DNA of 64,000 nucleotides, taken from assembly GCF_001316435.1 (NCBI RefSeq), contig NZ_JXLL01000001.1, positions 186,001 to 250,000 on the forward strand, in the 5' to 3' direction. The notes beneath the pieces were generated by a model. The model had not been told where the DNA came from. It worked only from the letters and a program-made list of their open reading frames with translations, and searched no databases. Shown in pieces: positions 29,551 to 40,000 of the stretch (position 1 is its first letter; each line of letters begins with the position of its first letter). The position numbers were made by a program, and so were the translations under genes. This DNA comes from Caloranaerobacter sp. TR13. GTDB lineage: Bacteria > Bacillota > Clostridia > Tissierellales > Thermohalobacteraceae.

Positions 29551-30651
29551 ATGAGCAAAGGAAAAGATAAAGAAAAAGACGTAAAAATAAATACTATGAA
29601 AAAGTTAATTGAAAAAGGTAAAAAGCAGGGGATGTTAACATATAAAGAAATTATGGATACATTAGAGGAGATAGATATTGACTCAGAGCAAATAGATGAG
29701 ATATATCAAGGTTTAGAGGAAATGGGTATAGATATAGTTGGAGATAAAGAGGATGAAATATTACTAGAAAAAGAAGAAATACAGGAAATTACAGAAGAAG
29801 ATTTATCTTTGCCTAAAGGAATTAGTGTAGATGATCCTGTTAGAATGTATTTAAAGGAAATAGGAAAAGTACCACTACTTACAGCAGAAGAAGAAATTGA
29901 ATTGGCTAAAAGAATGGAACAGGGTGATGAATTAGCAAAGAAAAGATTAATCGAAGCGAATTTGAGATTAGTAGTAAGTATAGCAAAAAGATATGTTGGT
30001 AGAGGGATGCTCTTTTTAGATTTAATACAAGAAGGTAATTTAGGACTTATAAAAGCAGTTGAAAAGTTTGATTATAGAAAAGGCTATAAATTTAGTACTT
30101 ATGCTACATGGTGGATAAGACAGGCAATTACTAGAGCTATAGCAGATCAAGCCAGAACTATTAGAATACCTGTTCATATGGTTGAAACAATAAATAAACT
30201 AATTAGAGTTTCTAGACAATTACTACAAACTCTAGGAAGAGAACCTACTCCAGAAGAAATTGCTAAAGAGATGAATTTAGAGGAAGAAAAAGTTAGAGAG
30301 ATATTAAAAATAGCTCAAGAACCTGTTTCATTAGAAACACCAATTGGTGAAGAAGAAGATAGTCATCTTGGAGATTTCATTCCTGATGATGATGCACAAG
30401 CACCTTCTGAAGCAGCTACATTTACTTTACTTAAAGAACAGTTAGTAGAAGTGTTAGATACGTTAACGCCTAGAGAGCAGAAGGTTTTAATCCTAAGGTT
30501 TGGGCTTGAAGACGGTAGAGCTCGTACATTAGAAGAAGTTGGTAGAGAATTTGATGTAACTAGAGAAAGAATTAGACAAATAGAAGCGAAAGCTTTAAGA
30601 AAGTTAAGACATCCAAGTAGAAGCAAAAAGTTAAAAGACTTTTTAGAATAA
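29551..30651 (+). CDS. sigA: Primary sigma factor RpoD/SigA
   Basis: The 366-residue protein shows sigma-70 region 1.1, region 1.2 ([21 protein letters not shown]), region 2 ([51 protein letters not shown]), region 3 and region 4 ([18 protein letters not shown] and [30 protein letters not shown]). It is the housekeeping sigma factor. It lies 18 nt after dnaG and ends in a strong terminator. Confidence 0.98.
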   Translation: MSKGKDKEKDVKINTMKKLIEKGKKQGMLTYKEIMDTLEEIDIDSEQIDEIYQGLEEMGIDIVGDKEDEILLEKEEIQEITEEDLSLPKGISVDDPVRMYLKEIGKVPLLTAEEEIELAKRMEQGDELAKKRLIEANLRLVVSIAKRYVGRGMLFLDLIQEGNLGLIKAVEKFDYRKGYKFSTYATWWIRQAITRAIADQARTIRIPVHMVETINKLIRVSRQLLQTLGREPTPEEIAKEMNLEEEKVREILKIAQEPVSLETPIGEEEDSHLGDFIPDDDAQAPSEAATFTLLKEQLVEVLDTLTPREQKVLILRFGLEDGRARTLEEVGREFDVTRERIRQIEAKALRKLRHPSRSKKLKDFLE

Positions 30652-30684
30652 AATTAAAGATTCGCCAATGGCGAATCTTTAATT
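30652..30684. terminator. Bidirectional terminator after sigA
   Basis: Arms 30652-30667 and 30669-30684 are a perfect 16-bp inverted repeat around a single central base. It ends the sigA transcript, and the stop codon of the convergent small gene lies inside its right arm, so it can serve both strands. Confidence 0.9.
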
Positions 30685-30858
30685 TTGATCCCTTAAATAA
30701 TAGTGTTTTTTAGAATTTTTAGGTTCTATATCATCTTTTTTTTCATTAATATAGTCTTTTAATTCTTCGGCTTCTTTTTGCCAATTAAGCGTTGTACTAC
30801 CCCAAGAAAAGGTAGGAATGTCATAAAAGTTTTTAATTTTATTTGGTTTACGATTCAT
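30679..30858 (-). CDS. Small conserved-looking hypothetical protein
   Basis: The 59-residue product (MNRKPNKIKNFYDIPTFSWG...) is unrecognised. A GAGGTG ribosome binding site lies 6 nt before the ATG on the minus strand, and the gene ends inside the bidirectional sigA terminator, so it is probably real and not a shadow frame. The sequence is hydrophilic, rich in Lys, Glu and Asp in its second half, with aromatic residues in the first. It is convergent with sigA and divergent from trmK. Confidence 0.6.
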   Translation of the reverse strand: MNRKPNKIKNFYDIPTFSWGSTTLNWQKEAEELKDYINEKKDDIEPKNSKKHYYLRDQN

Positions 30859-30932
30859 GGTCAACACCTCAGTAATAGTTTTCCCAATAATAACGGTTTT
30901 TAATATATTTTTTAAGTAAATTAAAATAGTAA

Positions 30933-30941
30933 TGGTATAAT
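30933..30941 (+). promoter_or_regulatory. Extended -10 promoter for trmK operon
   Basis: TGGTATAAT is a perfect extended -10, about 55 nt before the trmK start. A clear TTGACA is not seen at the proper spacing. Confidence 0.55.
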
Positions 30942-30994
30942 ATAAATAAGGATTAGTATATGTAAAAGTAAATATAGATAAAAGGAGAAGGTTT

Positions 30995-31690
30995 ATGAAG
31001 TTATCACCAAGACTTAAAGTAATAGCTGATTATGTTAATAATAATTCTTCTGTTGCAGATATTGGTACAGATCATGGTTATATACCTGTATATCTTATTG
31101 AAAACAATATTTCCAAGAGCGTTATTGCTTCAGATGTTAATAAGGGGCCACTTGAAAGCGCTAGAAAATATGTAGATTTGAAAAAATTAAATCATAAGAT
31201 AGATTTAAGATTAGGTGATGGATTAAGAACATTAAAGCCAAATGAAGTAGATACTGTTATTATAGCTGGTATGGGAGGTTTACTAATTAAAAAGATACTT
31301 GAAGACGGAAGTGAAATCGCTGAAACAATAGATAATTTTATCCTACAGCCTATGATTGCATCTGATGAATTAAGAAAGTATTTAGTTAAACATAATTATA
31401 AAATTATTGATGAAAAGTTAGTTAAAGAGGGAGACAAAATATATGAAGTTATGTTAGTAGGTCATGGTAAGGATAGTGTTGAGGATGAGATCTACTATGA
31501 GATAGGTAAAAAATTGATAAAGAATAAAGACCCGTTATTAAAAGAGCTGGTTTACAAAAAGTTAAGAGAGACAGAAGATATACTACAAAAGATAAAGGTA
31601 AATGAGTCGATAAAAGCACAAGAAAAATTAAACATAACAAAGAGAAAATATGAAAAATTGAAGGAGGTATTAAAATCCATTGATTATTAA
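30995..31690 (+). CDS. trmK: tRNA (adenine22-N1)-methyltransferase TrmK
   Basis: The 231-residue protein has the TrmK Rossmann start SVADIGTDHGYIPVYLIE, the VIASDVNKGPLESA strand and GLRTLKPNEVDTVIIAGMGGLLI. It uses S-adenosylmethionine to methylate A22 of tRNAs. The gene overlaps the next one by 11 nt; trmK followed by a Nif3-family gene is the standard order after sigA in Firmicutes. Confidence 0.94.
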   Translation: MKLSPRLKVIADYVNNNSSVADIGTDHGYIPVYLIENNISKSVIASDVNKGPLESARKYVDLKKLNHKIDLRLGDGLRTLKPNEVDTVIIAGMGGLLIKKILEDGSEIAETIDNFILQPMIASDELRKYLVKHNYKIIDEKLVKEGDKIYEVMLVGHGKDSVEDEIYYEIGKKLIKNKDPLLKELVYKKLRETEDILQKIKVNESIKAQEKLNITKRKYEKLKEVLKSIDY

Positions 31691-32783
31691 AGAAATATTA
31701 GACATAATGGAGAAAATAGCTCCTAGTAAGCTAATTGATAAGTGGGATAATTGTGGTTTTCAAATTGGTAATATTAATAATAATGTAAAAGCGATTATGC
31801 TAACATTAGATGTTACTGAAGAAGTAGTTCAAGAGGCTATAAGAAAAAATGTTGGTTTAATAATTTCTCACCATCCAATTCTATTCAATCCTATATCTAA
31901 AATTACTCTAAATGACACTAAAGGGAAAATGCTTTATGATATTATAAAACACGATATATCTGTTTATAGCGCTCATACAAATTTAGATGTATGCAAAGAC
32001 GGTGTAAATGATGTTTTAGCTAATATACTGCAGTTAAGAAATACAAGGATATTAAGTAAATTATATGAAGAAAAGTTGTACAAGTTAGTAGTATTTGTTC
32101 CTAAAACACATGTAGAAAAGGTTAGAGATGCAATAACTGAAAGTGGAGGTGGATGGATAGGAAATTATAGTCATTGTACATTTAATATTGACGGGTTTGG
32201 TACTTTTATGCCTAGAGAGGGGACAAATCCTTTTATAGGTACTGAAGGGAAAGTAGAAGTAGTAGAAGAAATAAGAATTGAAACTATAGTACCAGATAAT
32301 ATTCTGGATAAAGTTGTAGAAAATATGCTAAAAATACATCCTTATGAAGAAGTAGCTTATGATATTTACCCTCTAAATAATAAAGGGTATGATTATGGTT
32401 ATGGTAGAATCGGTGATTTACAAAATGCTGCTACTTTAGGTAGTTTTGCAAAATATGTTAAAGAAAAGCTTGATTGCAAGTTTATCAAAGTAATAGGTGA
32501 TGTAAATAAAGAGATAAGAAAAGTAGCAGTTTGTGGTGGGAGTGGTTCTGATTTTATTAAAATAGCTTCGAAAAAAGGAGCAGATGTACTGGTAACTGGA
32601 GATATAAAATACCATGAAGCACAATTGGCTTTAAGCTTAGGGTTGTCATTAATAGATGCAAATCATTATGATACTGAAAAAGTAATATTACCATGCTTGA
32701 AAGAATATATACAAAACGAGGTTGGTAATAGTATAGATATATATATAAGTAACTTTAATAGTGTCCCCTATGAAATTTTTTGA
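31680..32783 (+). CDS. Nif3-like dinuclear metal centre protein (YqfO type)
   Basis: This 367-residue protein has the Nif3 metal ligands ISHHPILFNPISK, SAHTNLDVCKDGVND and DANHYDTEK, and the central CutA-like insert (about 130-230) of the long YqfO form. It starts with TTG; GGAGG is 12 nt upstream inside trmK. The family is annotated as GTP cyclohydrolase I type 2-like, but the true role is not settled. Confidence 0.93.
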   Translation: MIIKEILDIMEKIAPSKLIDKWDNCGFQIGNINNNVKAIMLTLDVTEEVVQEAIRKNVGLIISHHPILFNPISKITLNDTKGKMLYDIIKHDISVYSAHTNLDVCKDGVNDVLANILQLRNTRILSKLYEEKLYKLVVFVPKTHVEKVRDAITESGGGWIGNYSHCTFNIDGFGTFMPREGTNPFIGTEGKVEVVEEIRIETIVPDNILDKVVENMLKIHPYEEVAYDIYPLNNKGYDYGYGRIGDLQNAATLGSFAKYVKEKLDCKFIKVIGDVNKEIRKVAVCGGSGSDFIKIASKKGADVLVTGDIKYHEAQLALSLGLSLIDANHYDTEKVILPCLKEYIQNEVGNSIDIYISNFNSVPYEIF

Positions 32784-32808
32784 TAAATGGGGGTAAGGAG
32801 GGGATTTA

Positions 32809-33528
32809 ATGATTCAATTAGAGCTTTTATGGCAGTTACAAAAACATTATTTAGAACTTAATAAGTTAGAAAAAAAGTTGAAGGACTTAAATAAGAGAGA
32901 AGAAATAGAAGAGCTTAATGTTAAAATACATCAATATGAATATGATTTAGAAAATAAAAAGACAAGATTAGAAGTAAACAATATGAAAATCAATAGATAT
33001 AATAGTAAAATTAATCAATTGAAGTATGAAATTAGAGAAATTGAAGATAAATTATATAGTGGTAAAATAAGGGATATAAAGCAACTTACTTACATGGAAA
33101 ATGAAAATAAGAAAATTAAGGAAGAGATAGAAAAAATAGAAACCGAGATAATACTATTAATGGATGAAATTGACAATCTTAAAGATGAAATTGTAGAAGT
33201 TGAGAAAACTTATGATGAATTAAAAGAAAATTTAAAACAAACAATCACTGAAAATGAGAATTTAATACACAGAGTAGAATCAGATATAAAAAAGGAAAAA
33301 GAAATAATTCAAGAAATATCAACAGGTATAGATGAAAGTAGCTTGAAAAAATTTAACACATTATTAAAAAATAAAGGGAAGGCAGTAGCTGAGATAGAAG
33401 GGGATAAGTGTACGGGTTGTTATATGGTTGTTCCTTTATCAATATTATCAAAGCTAAAATATAGTAATAATATTACTTACTGTGATAATTGTGGTAGGAT
33501 TCTATATTATAAAAAGCAGGAGGAATAA
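32809..33528 (+). CDS. Coiled-coil protein with C4 zinc ribbon
   Basis: The 239-residue protein is mostly a long coiled coil (about 5-180, repeated Glu/Lys/Ile heptads) and ends in a C4 zinc ribbon: CTGCYMVVPLSILSKLK followed by YCDNCGRILYY. This matches the zinc-ribbon family (CdsZ/DUF164-type) that commonly follows the Nif3-family gene. The partner and function are not established. It overlaps nothing and is 1 nt from the RNase H gene. Confidence 0.85.
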   Translation: MIQLELLWQLQKHYLELNKLEKKLKDLNKREEIEELNVKIHQYEYDLENKKTRLEVNNMKINRYNSKINQLKYEIREIEDKLYSGKIRDIKQLTYMENENKKIKEEIEKIETEIILLMDEIDNLKDEIVEVEKTYDELKENLKQTITENENLIHRVESDIKKEKEIIQEISTGIDESSLKKFNTLLKNKGKAVAEIEGDKCTGCYMVVPLSILSKLKYSNNITYCDNCGRILYYKKQEE

Positions 33529-33529
33529 A

Positions 33530-33958
33530 ATGAATAAGGCAATAATACACACGGATGGTGGTTCAAGAGGTAATCCTGGTTTAGCTGGTATTGGAATCGT
33601 TATATATGACGAATCGAATAATATTGTGCTTGAGTTAAGTCAATATATTGGTGTTCAAACTAATAATGTTGCTGAATATAAAGCTTTGGTTAGAGCTTTA
33701 GAGCTATCTTATGAGATGGGTATAAAAGATATCGAACTTTATATGGACAGTGAATTAGTAGTTAAACAAATAAAGGGAGAATATAAAGTTAGAAATGAAA
33801 GAATGAAACCATTTTATGAAATGGCAAACTCTTTGATTAGTCAGTTTGATAATTTTAATATTTATCATGTTAGAAGAGAAAAAAATAAAAGAGCCGATGA
33901 GTTAGCTAATCTAGCAATGGATACAAAAGGCATTAACGTTAAAAGAAATAGTCTATAA
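33530..33958 (+). CDS. rnhA: Ribonuclease HI family protein
   Basis: The 142-residue protein has the RNase HI catalytic pattern: Asp in IIHTDGGSRGNPG, Glu in NNVAEYKALVRALE, Asp in LYMDSELVVKQI, and the final Asp in NKRADELAN. It is the short type without a basic protrusion, expected to degrade RNA in RNA-DNA hybrids. ATG 33530 follows CAGGAGGA. The rnpB promoter starts only 22 nt after its stop codon. Confidence 0.92.
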   Translation: MNKAIIHTDGGSRGNPGLAGIGIVIYDESNNIVLELSQYIGVQTNNVAEYKALVRALELSYEMGIKDIELYMDSELVVKQIKGEYKVRNERMKPFYEMANSLISQFDNFNIYHVRREKNKRADELANLAMDTKGINVKRNSL

Positions 33959-33979
33959 AATCTTAACTATAATTACCAT

Positions 33980-34008
33980 TTGACTTAGGGTATTTAATAT
34001 GTTATAGT
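33980..34008 (+). promoter_or_regulatory. Promoter of rnpB
   Basis: TTGACT (33980-33985) and TATAGT (34003-34008) are separated by exactly 17 nt, and the -10 is preceded by TG. It is one of the best vegetative promoters in the window, fitting a stable RNA gene. Confidence 0.8.
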
Positions 34009-34035
34009 ATTCTTTGTCGGTGAAAAAAAGAATAA

Positions 34036-34373
34036 CGAGTAAGTCAGACAGTCGCATGCATTTAGCATGAGGAAAGTCCGAGCTCCACAGGGCAGGGTGC
34101 TGGGTAATACCCAGTGGGGGCGACCCTAAGGATAGTGCAACAGAAATATACCGCCTGCTTTTGCAGGTAAGGGTGGAAAGGTGAGGTAAGAGCTCACCAG
34201 CAGCTAGGCGACTAGTTGGCTCTGTAAACCCCATCTGGAGCAAGACCAAGTTAGGGACATGAAAAGGTGGTGGCCCGTCACCGTCCCGTTTGGTAGGTCG
34301 CTAGAGCCTATTGGCAACAATAGGCGTAGATAGATGACTGTCAAATACAGAACTCGGCTTATAGACTTACTCG
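34036..34373 (+). ncRNA. rnpB: RNase P RNA, type A
   Basis: The P1 helix is formed by CGAGTAAGTC at 34036-34045 and GACTTACTCG at 34364-34373. Between them are the universal elements GAGGAAAGTCCGAGCTCC, CAGGGCAGGGTGCTGGGTAA, a P4-type AGGATAGTGCAACAGAAATATACCGCC, GGTAAGGGTGGAAAGGTG, and the closing ACAGAACTCGGCTTATAG. The order follows the type A (ancestral) form, not the Bacillus type B. It is the catalytic subunit that matures tRNA 5' ends. Its last 29 nt are duplicated at 54845-54873. Confidence 0.97.
34345..34373 (+). repeat. Left attachment-like repeat (3' end of rnpB)
   Basis: These 29 nt are identical to 54845-54873 and end exactly with the P1 helix of rnpB; the flanking bases differ on both sides. 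The pair is best read as attL/attR direct repeats produced by site-specific integration at the 3' end of rnpB. Confidence 0.85.
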
Positions 34374-34387
34374 CTTATGTTTAGTAG

Positions 34388-34415
34388 AACACTACCTTAA
34401 AGGGTAGTGTTTTTT
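34388..34415 (+). terminator. Terminator downstream of rnpB
   Basis: Arms 34388-34396 and 34403-34411 (AACACTACC / GGTAGTGTT) form a 9-bp stem with a T-run. A different terminator follows the second copy of the repeat (54889-54917), so one of the two must have arrived with the island. Confidence 0.9.
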
Positions 34416-34601
34416 GCTTATAAACCCATTTAGTGAAACCTAGTTCTGTTATTTAAGTTAATATTATATATATTTATCCCAGAATCATTAGTAATTCATG
34501 TTAAATTGTATCTATTTGCATTAGAAAATGGAACTTGATAGATATATAATAGAATATAAGAAAATACATTACAAATTAGAATTACAAAGGGGGATAATAA
34601 T

Positions 34602-35363
34602 TTGGACATTGATTATAAAAATATAGAATTCATACCAGTATTTAGACAAAGTATTTTAAATGAAACAAAACTATTATGTAGAGAAGAATATACTAATTTT
34701 ATGAAGTTATTTAAAGTATTCGTAGATTTGGATGAATTTTTAGCTTCTAAATGTAAAGAAAAAGACAATTCATCTAAACAATATTTTACGAGGTTATTGA
34801 ACATAAGAGTAAAAGACCATTTTTTATCGGCTATTATATTAGCTTCTCAAGGGTTTATTGTTGACGCAATATCACTAATAAGGTCTGCAATGGAGGATTT
34901 GTTTTTAATTCTTAATTTTTATTTAGATAATAACTATTTTAAAAATTGGCATGAAAACAAAGATGATTTTAAAATTAAACCTGGAAAGTTAAGAAATAAC
35001 TCACGAATAACAAAAGAAGATAGAAAACTTTATAATATGATTTATAAAGCTTTATGCAATATTGTTCATCCACGAAAAAACAGTTTAGGTCATATGGTTA
35101 AGTTTCATCCTACAGTTGTAGGGAAAGGAACAGAAGGAATAATTAGAATAAAAAAAGATATTAAATTAATTAATTTATCATTCTTTATTTATATTCATCA
35201 GGTGAGTAAGCTTCTTAAGAAAATATATAAAAATAAAGAAGATATGGGTTCTTTAGATACAATTATACATAATTTATCTAAAATTAGAAGTGTATATGAC
35301 TTTATTGAAAACTTGTATGAAGAGAAAGAACAGAACAATAAATTAAAAAGCAATTTATTCTAA
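34602..35363 (+). CDS. HEPN/DUF5677-like hypothetical protein
   Basis: This 253-residue all-helical protein starts at TTG, 8 nt after AAGGGGG. I do not recognise it firmly. The pattern LASQGFIVDAISLIRSAMEDLFLILNFY...NW followed by ALCNIVHPRKNSLG resembles DUF5677 and HEPN-like proteins, where an Arg and a late His near VHP are conserved; some relatives are RNases or toxin components. It is the first gene of the island, separated from BREX by about 500 nt, so it is probably expressed on its own. It may be a cargo defence gene, but no function is shown. Confidence 0.6.
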   Translation: MDIDYKNIEFIPVFRQSILNETKLLCREEYTNFMKLFKVFVDLDEFLASKCKEKDNSSKQYFTRLLNIRVKDHFLSAIILASQGFIVDAISLIRSAMEDLFLILNFYLDNNYFKNWHENKDDFKIKPGKLRNNSRITKEDRKLYNMIYKALCNIVHPRKNSLGHMVKFHPTVVGKGTEGIIRIKKDIKLINLSFFIYIHQVSKLLKKIYKNKEDMGSLDTIIHNLSKIRSVYDFIENLYEEKEQNNKLKSNLF

Positions 35364-35871
35364 GATATTTTGTGTTTGTAGGTGTATTGATTTTTGTGTT
35401 GCTAAGTTTGCTATGTTCTAATAATTTTTGTGTGGATAATAAACTTGCACTGTTTTACACAAGTAAAGAAGCATAACTATGTTTTAATTTGTGTATAGTA
35501 TAACTTTTACTATTTAATTTTGATTTTCTAATGTATTTTAGGAAAATATTCTGAACAGAGGATGGGTAAGTCTATTTTTTGGCAAAGGAACTATCCTTTT
35601 CTTTTTATCTTTATCCTTCCTTTGATGAATTGCTTTTTTAAAAACATAGTGATAGAACTATGTTTAAGTATATGACAAGTTATTTTTATTTTCCAATTTC
35701 TTATTTTTAGAACAATAATCATTATATAAAAGATTTTATCTATATAAATAAATATTACTTAAGTTTATTTAGAAATTTTAGGAAATGATTTTAATGCAAT
35801 AAATGAGTATAAGTGATATAATTAATATTAAAGTGAAAAGTGGACCGAGAAAGAGGTGAGATTGTATAAAA
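35364..35871. other. Gene-free region upstream of BREX
   Basis: About 508 nt without a plausible gene. It holds a 9-bp hairpin (35642-35650 with 35657-35665, 6-nt loop) whose right arm sequence AACTATGTTT also occurs at 35475-35484, giving a 10-nt direct repeat, plus the BREX promoter near its right end. The rest is very AT-rich. It could carry regulator binding sites or a small RNA. Confidence 0.6.
35814..35822 (+). promoter_or_regulatory. Extended -10 promoter of the BREX operon
   Basis: TGATATAAT is an extended -10 element 50 nt before brxA. The -35 at 17-nt spacing (ATGCAA) is poor. It is the only good vegetative promoter seen in front of the operon. Confidence 0.55.
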
Positions 35872-36468
35872 ATGTTAAAATATACATCTACATTAAAATC
35901 AATGCCTTTTTTGTATTTAGAACTTAAAAAGGCTGCAACTCTTAAATTACAAGGATTTAATGATATTGATATAAAAAGAAAAGCCATTGAGGATAATATA
36001 TTTTTAGTTAATACAGAGAGTCGAAAAAAAGAAATTGCTTCAAAGATACTAAAAAGACTTGAAGTTTTAGATGAGTTTTTATTGGATAAAATTGTTAATA
36101 GTAATTTAGAAACTAGTAAGCAGTTAGCATTATACAGCATATTAAAGACTGATAGATTGTTTTTTGATTTTATGATTGAAGTATATAGAGAGAAATATTT
36201 ATTAAAAGACTTTATTATAACAGATAAAGATTTTAGTATCTTTTTTCAAAGGAAGGCAGAGCAAAGTAAACAAATAGCGTCATGGAAAGATTATACTTTT
36301 TATAAATTAAAACAAGTTTATAAAAGAATTTTAAATGAAGCAGGATTTATTAAAAAACATAAAAAAGATATAGAAATTACACCACCAATAATGGAGAAAG
36401 AGATAATAGATTATTTAAAAGAAAAAGGTGATCAAATTTATTTAGAAGCTATGATAGGAGAGATATAG
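35872..36468 (+). CDS. brxA: BREX protein BrxA (DUF1819)
   Basis: The 198-residue helical protein fits BrxA: a start with KYTSTLKSMPFLYLELKKAA, the segment RKKEIASKILKRLEVLDEFLLDKI, and a C-terminal winged-helix-like part (WKDYTFYKLKQVYKRILNEAGFI). BrxA is a small DNA-binding protein needed for BREX phage defence in several systems. It is the first gene of the operon and its stop is immediately followed by the brxB start. A GAGGTG lies 13 nt before the ATG, a rather long spacing. Confidence 0.9.
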   Translation: MLKYTSTLKSMPFLYLELKKAATLKLQGFNDIDIKRKAIEDNIFLVNTESRKKEIASKILKRLEVLDEFLLDKIVNSNLETSKQLALYSILKTDRLFFDFMIEVYREKYLLKDFIITDKDFSIFFQRKAEQSKQIASWKDYTFYKLKQVYKRILNEAGFIKKHKKDIEITPPIMEKEIIDYLKEKGDQIYLEAMIGEI

Positions 36469-37050
36469 ATGAGAATAATTTATGAAAGATTAGATCAGAT
36501 TTTACCAAAATTATTAGAAAAAAGGTTTAGAGAGAATAAAGGATTAGGAAATGAAATTGGATATTATATATTCGATTATGATCCTAAAGATGAAATAATT
36601 GTAAGAGAGCATATAGAGTTTTTAAAACAGAAAATTAATAATGACGATTCTGAAATTCAAATAAAGGAATTTGATTTGTATGAAATTATATTAGAAATAT
36701 TAGAAAGCAAAGGTTATTTAGATAAAGTTTTTGATATGGAAAAAAAGAAAGGAACTGAATACATAATCAATGCTATTAAAAAAACACTTAGATTAACACA
36801 AAAAAATGATTTAGTGGTTGATTATATAAGAAAAAGAGTTGGTAAAAATGACATTGTATTCTTAACTGGAGTTGGAAAGGCTTGGCCTATTATAAGATCA
36901 CATACAGTTTTAAATACATTACATTCGGTTATAGATGAAGTTCCACTCATTTTGTTTTTCCCAGGAACTTATGATGGTCTAGAATTGCAATTATTTAATG
37001 AGATTAAAGATGATAACTATTATAGAGCATTTAAATTAATTGAGAGATAA
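36469..37050 (+). CDS. brxB: BREX protein BrxB (DUF1788)
   Basis: The 193-residue protein matches BrxB (DUF1788), with a conserved end block FLTGVGKAWPIIRSHTVLNTLHSV...PLILFFPGTYDG. BrxB interacts with PglZ-type proteins in BREX; its biochemical activity is not known. The ATG directly abuts the brxA stop, so the two are translationally coupled. 19 nt separate it from brxC. Confidence 0.93.
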   Translation: MRIIYERLDQILPKLLEKRFRENKGLGNEIGYYIFDYDPKDEIIVREHIEFLKQKINNDDSEIQIKEFDLYEIILEILESKGYLDKVFDMEKKKGTEYIINAIKKTLRLTQKNDLVVDYIRKRVGKNDIVFLTGVGKAWPIIRSHTVLNTLHSVIDEVPLILFFPGTYDGLELQLFNEIKDDNYYRAFKLIER

Positions 37051-37069
37051 ATATCAGGGGGGATAAAGA

Positions 37070-40000
37070 ATGCAACTTAGAAAAATGTTTTACAAAGATA
37101 TCGAGAGGAATATAAAAGGAGTTATTAAAATTGGTCAAGAAGATGATGCAAATGTGTATCAGGAATTAGAAGAATATGTAGTTACTAGAGAACTTTCAAA
37201 ACATTTTAGCGATTTCTTTGAAGCCTATAAAAAAAGTATTAATAATTACACAGATAAAATGGGAGTTTGGATTAGTGGTTTTTTTGGAAGTGGTAAATCA
37301 CACTTCCTAAAGATCTTATCTTATTTACTCGAAAATAAGGAGGTTTATGGCAAGAAAGCCATAAGTTTTTTTGAGGATAAGATTAAGGACCCTTTAGTTT
37401 TAGCAGATATGAAAATAGCAGGAGATATTAGTGCTGATATTATTTTATTTAACATAGATTCCAAGTCGGATTCTGATTCTAAAGCAAATAAAGATGCTAT
37501 TGTAAAGGTATTCAATAAAGTTTTTAATGAAATGCAGGGGTTTTGTGGTTCAATACCATGGGTTGCAGACTTAGAAAGACAAATGGTTAAGGATGGTACA
37601 TATGAAGCCTTTAAAGCAAAATTTAAAGAACTTTCAGGAAACACATGGGAAGAAGCCAGAGAAGATTTTTACTTTGAAGAAGATAATATAGTAGAAGCCT
37701 TAGCAGCAACAACGAAAATGAGTATTGAAGCAGCAAGAAATTGGTTTAATAGAGCAGAAGAAAACTATTCTTTAAGTGTTGAAAAGTTTGCTAGTAGGGT
37801 AAGAGAATACATTGAATCAAAGGGCGGAAACCATCATGTAATATTTTTAGTTGATGAAATTGGCCAATATATAGGTGATGATGCAAAACTTATGCTAAAT
37901 CTTCAAACAGTAGTTGAAGATTTAGGAACACAGTGTGGTGGAAAGGCATGGGTAATAGTAACATCACAGCAAGATATTGATTCGATAACAAAAGTAAAAG
38001 GAAATGACTTTTCAAAAATACAAGGAAGATTTAATACAAGAATTAATCTATCTAGTGCTAATGTAGATGAAGTAATAAAAAAGCGTATATTACTTAAGAA
38101 TGATACAGCAAAAGAAACATTGAAACTTTTATATGTAGAGAAGGAAGCGATAATAAAAAATCTTATAACATTTTCAGCAGATACAGCAGAAATGAAAACA
38201 TATAAATCAGTAGATGATTTTATAGAGGTATATCCTTTTATACCATATCAGTTTAATTTACTTCAGTCTGTATTTACTGGTATAAGGCTTCATGGTGCTA
38301 GTGGAAAGCATTTATCAGAAGGAGAGAGGTCTTTACTTAGTGCTTTTCAAGAAGCAGCCATTGCATATGTAGATTGTGAAGAAGGAGTACTTATTCCTTT
38401 TTCAGCATTTTATGAAACAATAGAGGCATTTTTAGATTCTAATATTCGTACAGTAATCTTACATGCTCAAGATAATGATAATTTAACTGAACAAGATGTA
38501 GAGGTTTTGAAAGTCTTATTTTTGATTAAATATGTAAAAGAGATACCTTCTAATATTGAAAATATTACAACTTTGATGGTTAAGCATATAGATGACAATA
38601 AAATAGAACTAAAAAAACAGATAGAGGAGTCTTTAAAAAGATTACTAAAAGAAACGTTAATTCAGAAAAATGGAAATGAGTATATATTTCTTACCCATGC
38701 TGAACAAGATGTAAATAAAGAGATTCAGCATATTCCTGTAGACATGGGAGAGATAATTTTAAAAGCAGGTGAAGAAATATTTAATGGTATATATAGCGAG
38801 AAAAAATATAGATATAATGCAAGATATCATTTTGATTTTAACAAAATCATTGATGATAGGTTTTTATCACCTCAAAAAAGTGAGATAGGGTTAAAAATTA
38901 TTACTCCATACTATGATACTGGAGTTGAACTTACAGAAAATGAATTAAGAATGATGTCAGCAAGAGAGAATAATTTAATAGTTAAACTGCCTATAGATAC
39001 ATCTTTTTTAGAAGAAATAGAGCAAATTTTAAAAATTCAAACATATTTACAAAGAAAAGGTGGAACAAAATCTACTTCTGAAATTGAAGAAATAAAAATT
39101 AGAAAATCAAGAGAAATAACAGAAAGAAAAAAAAGAGTAACTACATTATTAATAGAAGCGTTAAAAAATGCGGATGTATATGCGAATTCACAGAAGTTAA
39201 ATATTAAACTAAAGCATCCTGTTGAAAGGATTAATGAAGGTTTTAAATATCTGATAGATAACATGTATAGTAAATTAAATTATATAACTAAATTTGTAGA
39301 GGGGATTAAAGATTTACATGATATTTTACTAGAAGATAATATGCAGATCAAGTTAACTGATGATATACCAAATAAATTAGCGATAGAAGAAATAAATAGT
39401 TATATAGAAAGAAATACTGAGAGAAATATACCAATGACTTTAAAAACAATAATTGATTTATTTTCAAAAGCACCTTATGGATGGAGAGAAGATGATATAA
39501 GAGGGATTGTATTAAAATTATTTAAATCACAAGAAATAAAATTACAACTTGGTATTGAATATCTTAATAATTCAGATAAAGACTTAATCAAGTATATAAC
39601 AAAAAGAGATTACTTAGATAGATTAATTATTAAAAAGAGAACAAAGACACCTGCAAAATATATTTCTAATGTAAAATATCTTGCTAAAGAATTATTTAAT
39701 CATACAGCAATGCCTTCAGATGAAGATGGATTAATGAATAGATTTAAAGAACTTTGCGATAATGAACTTTATAAAAGTCCTGATAATATTATGAAACTAT
39801 TATCTGAGTATAGAGATGGTACTAGGTATCCAGGAAAAGAAATATTGGAAAAAGGAAAAAGTTTATTTGAAGAAATTATTAAGATAAAAGATGCAAAAGA
39901 ATTTTTTGAAAGAGTATATGAATTAAAAGATGATTTATTAGATTATGAAGAAGATGTTTATGATGTTAAGAAATTCTTTAAAAATCAGAAAGAAGTATTT

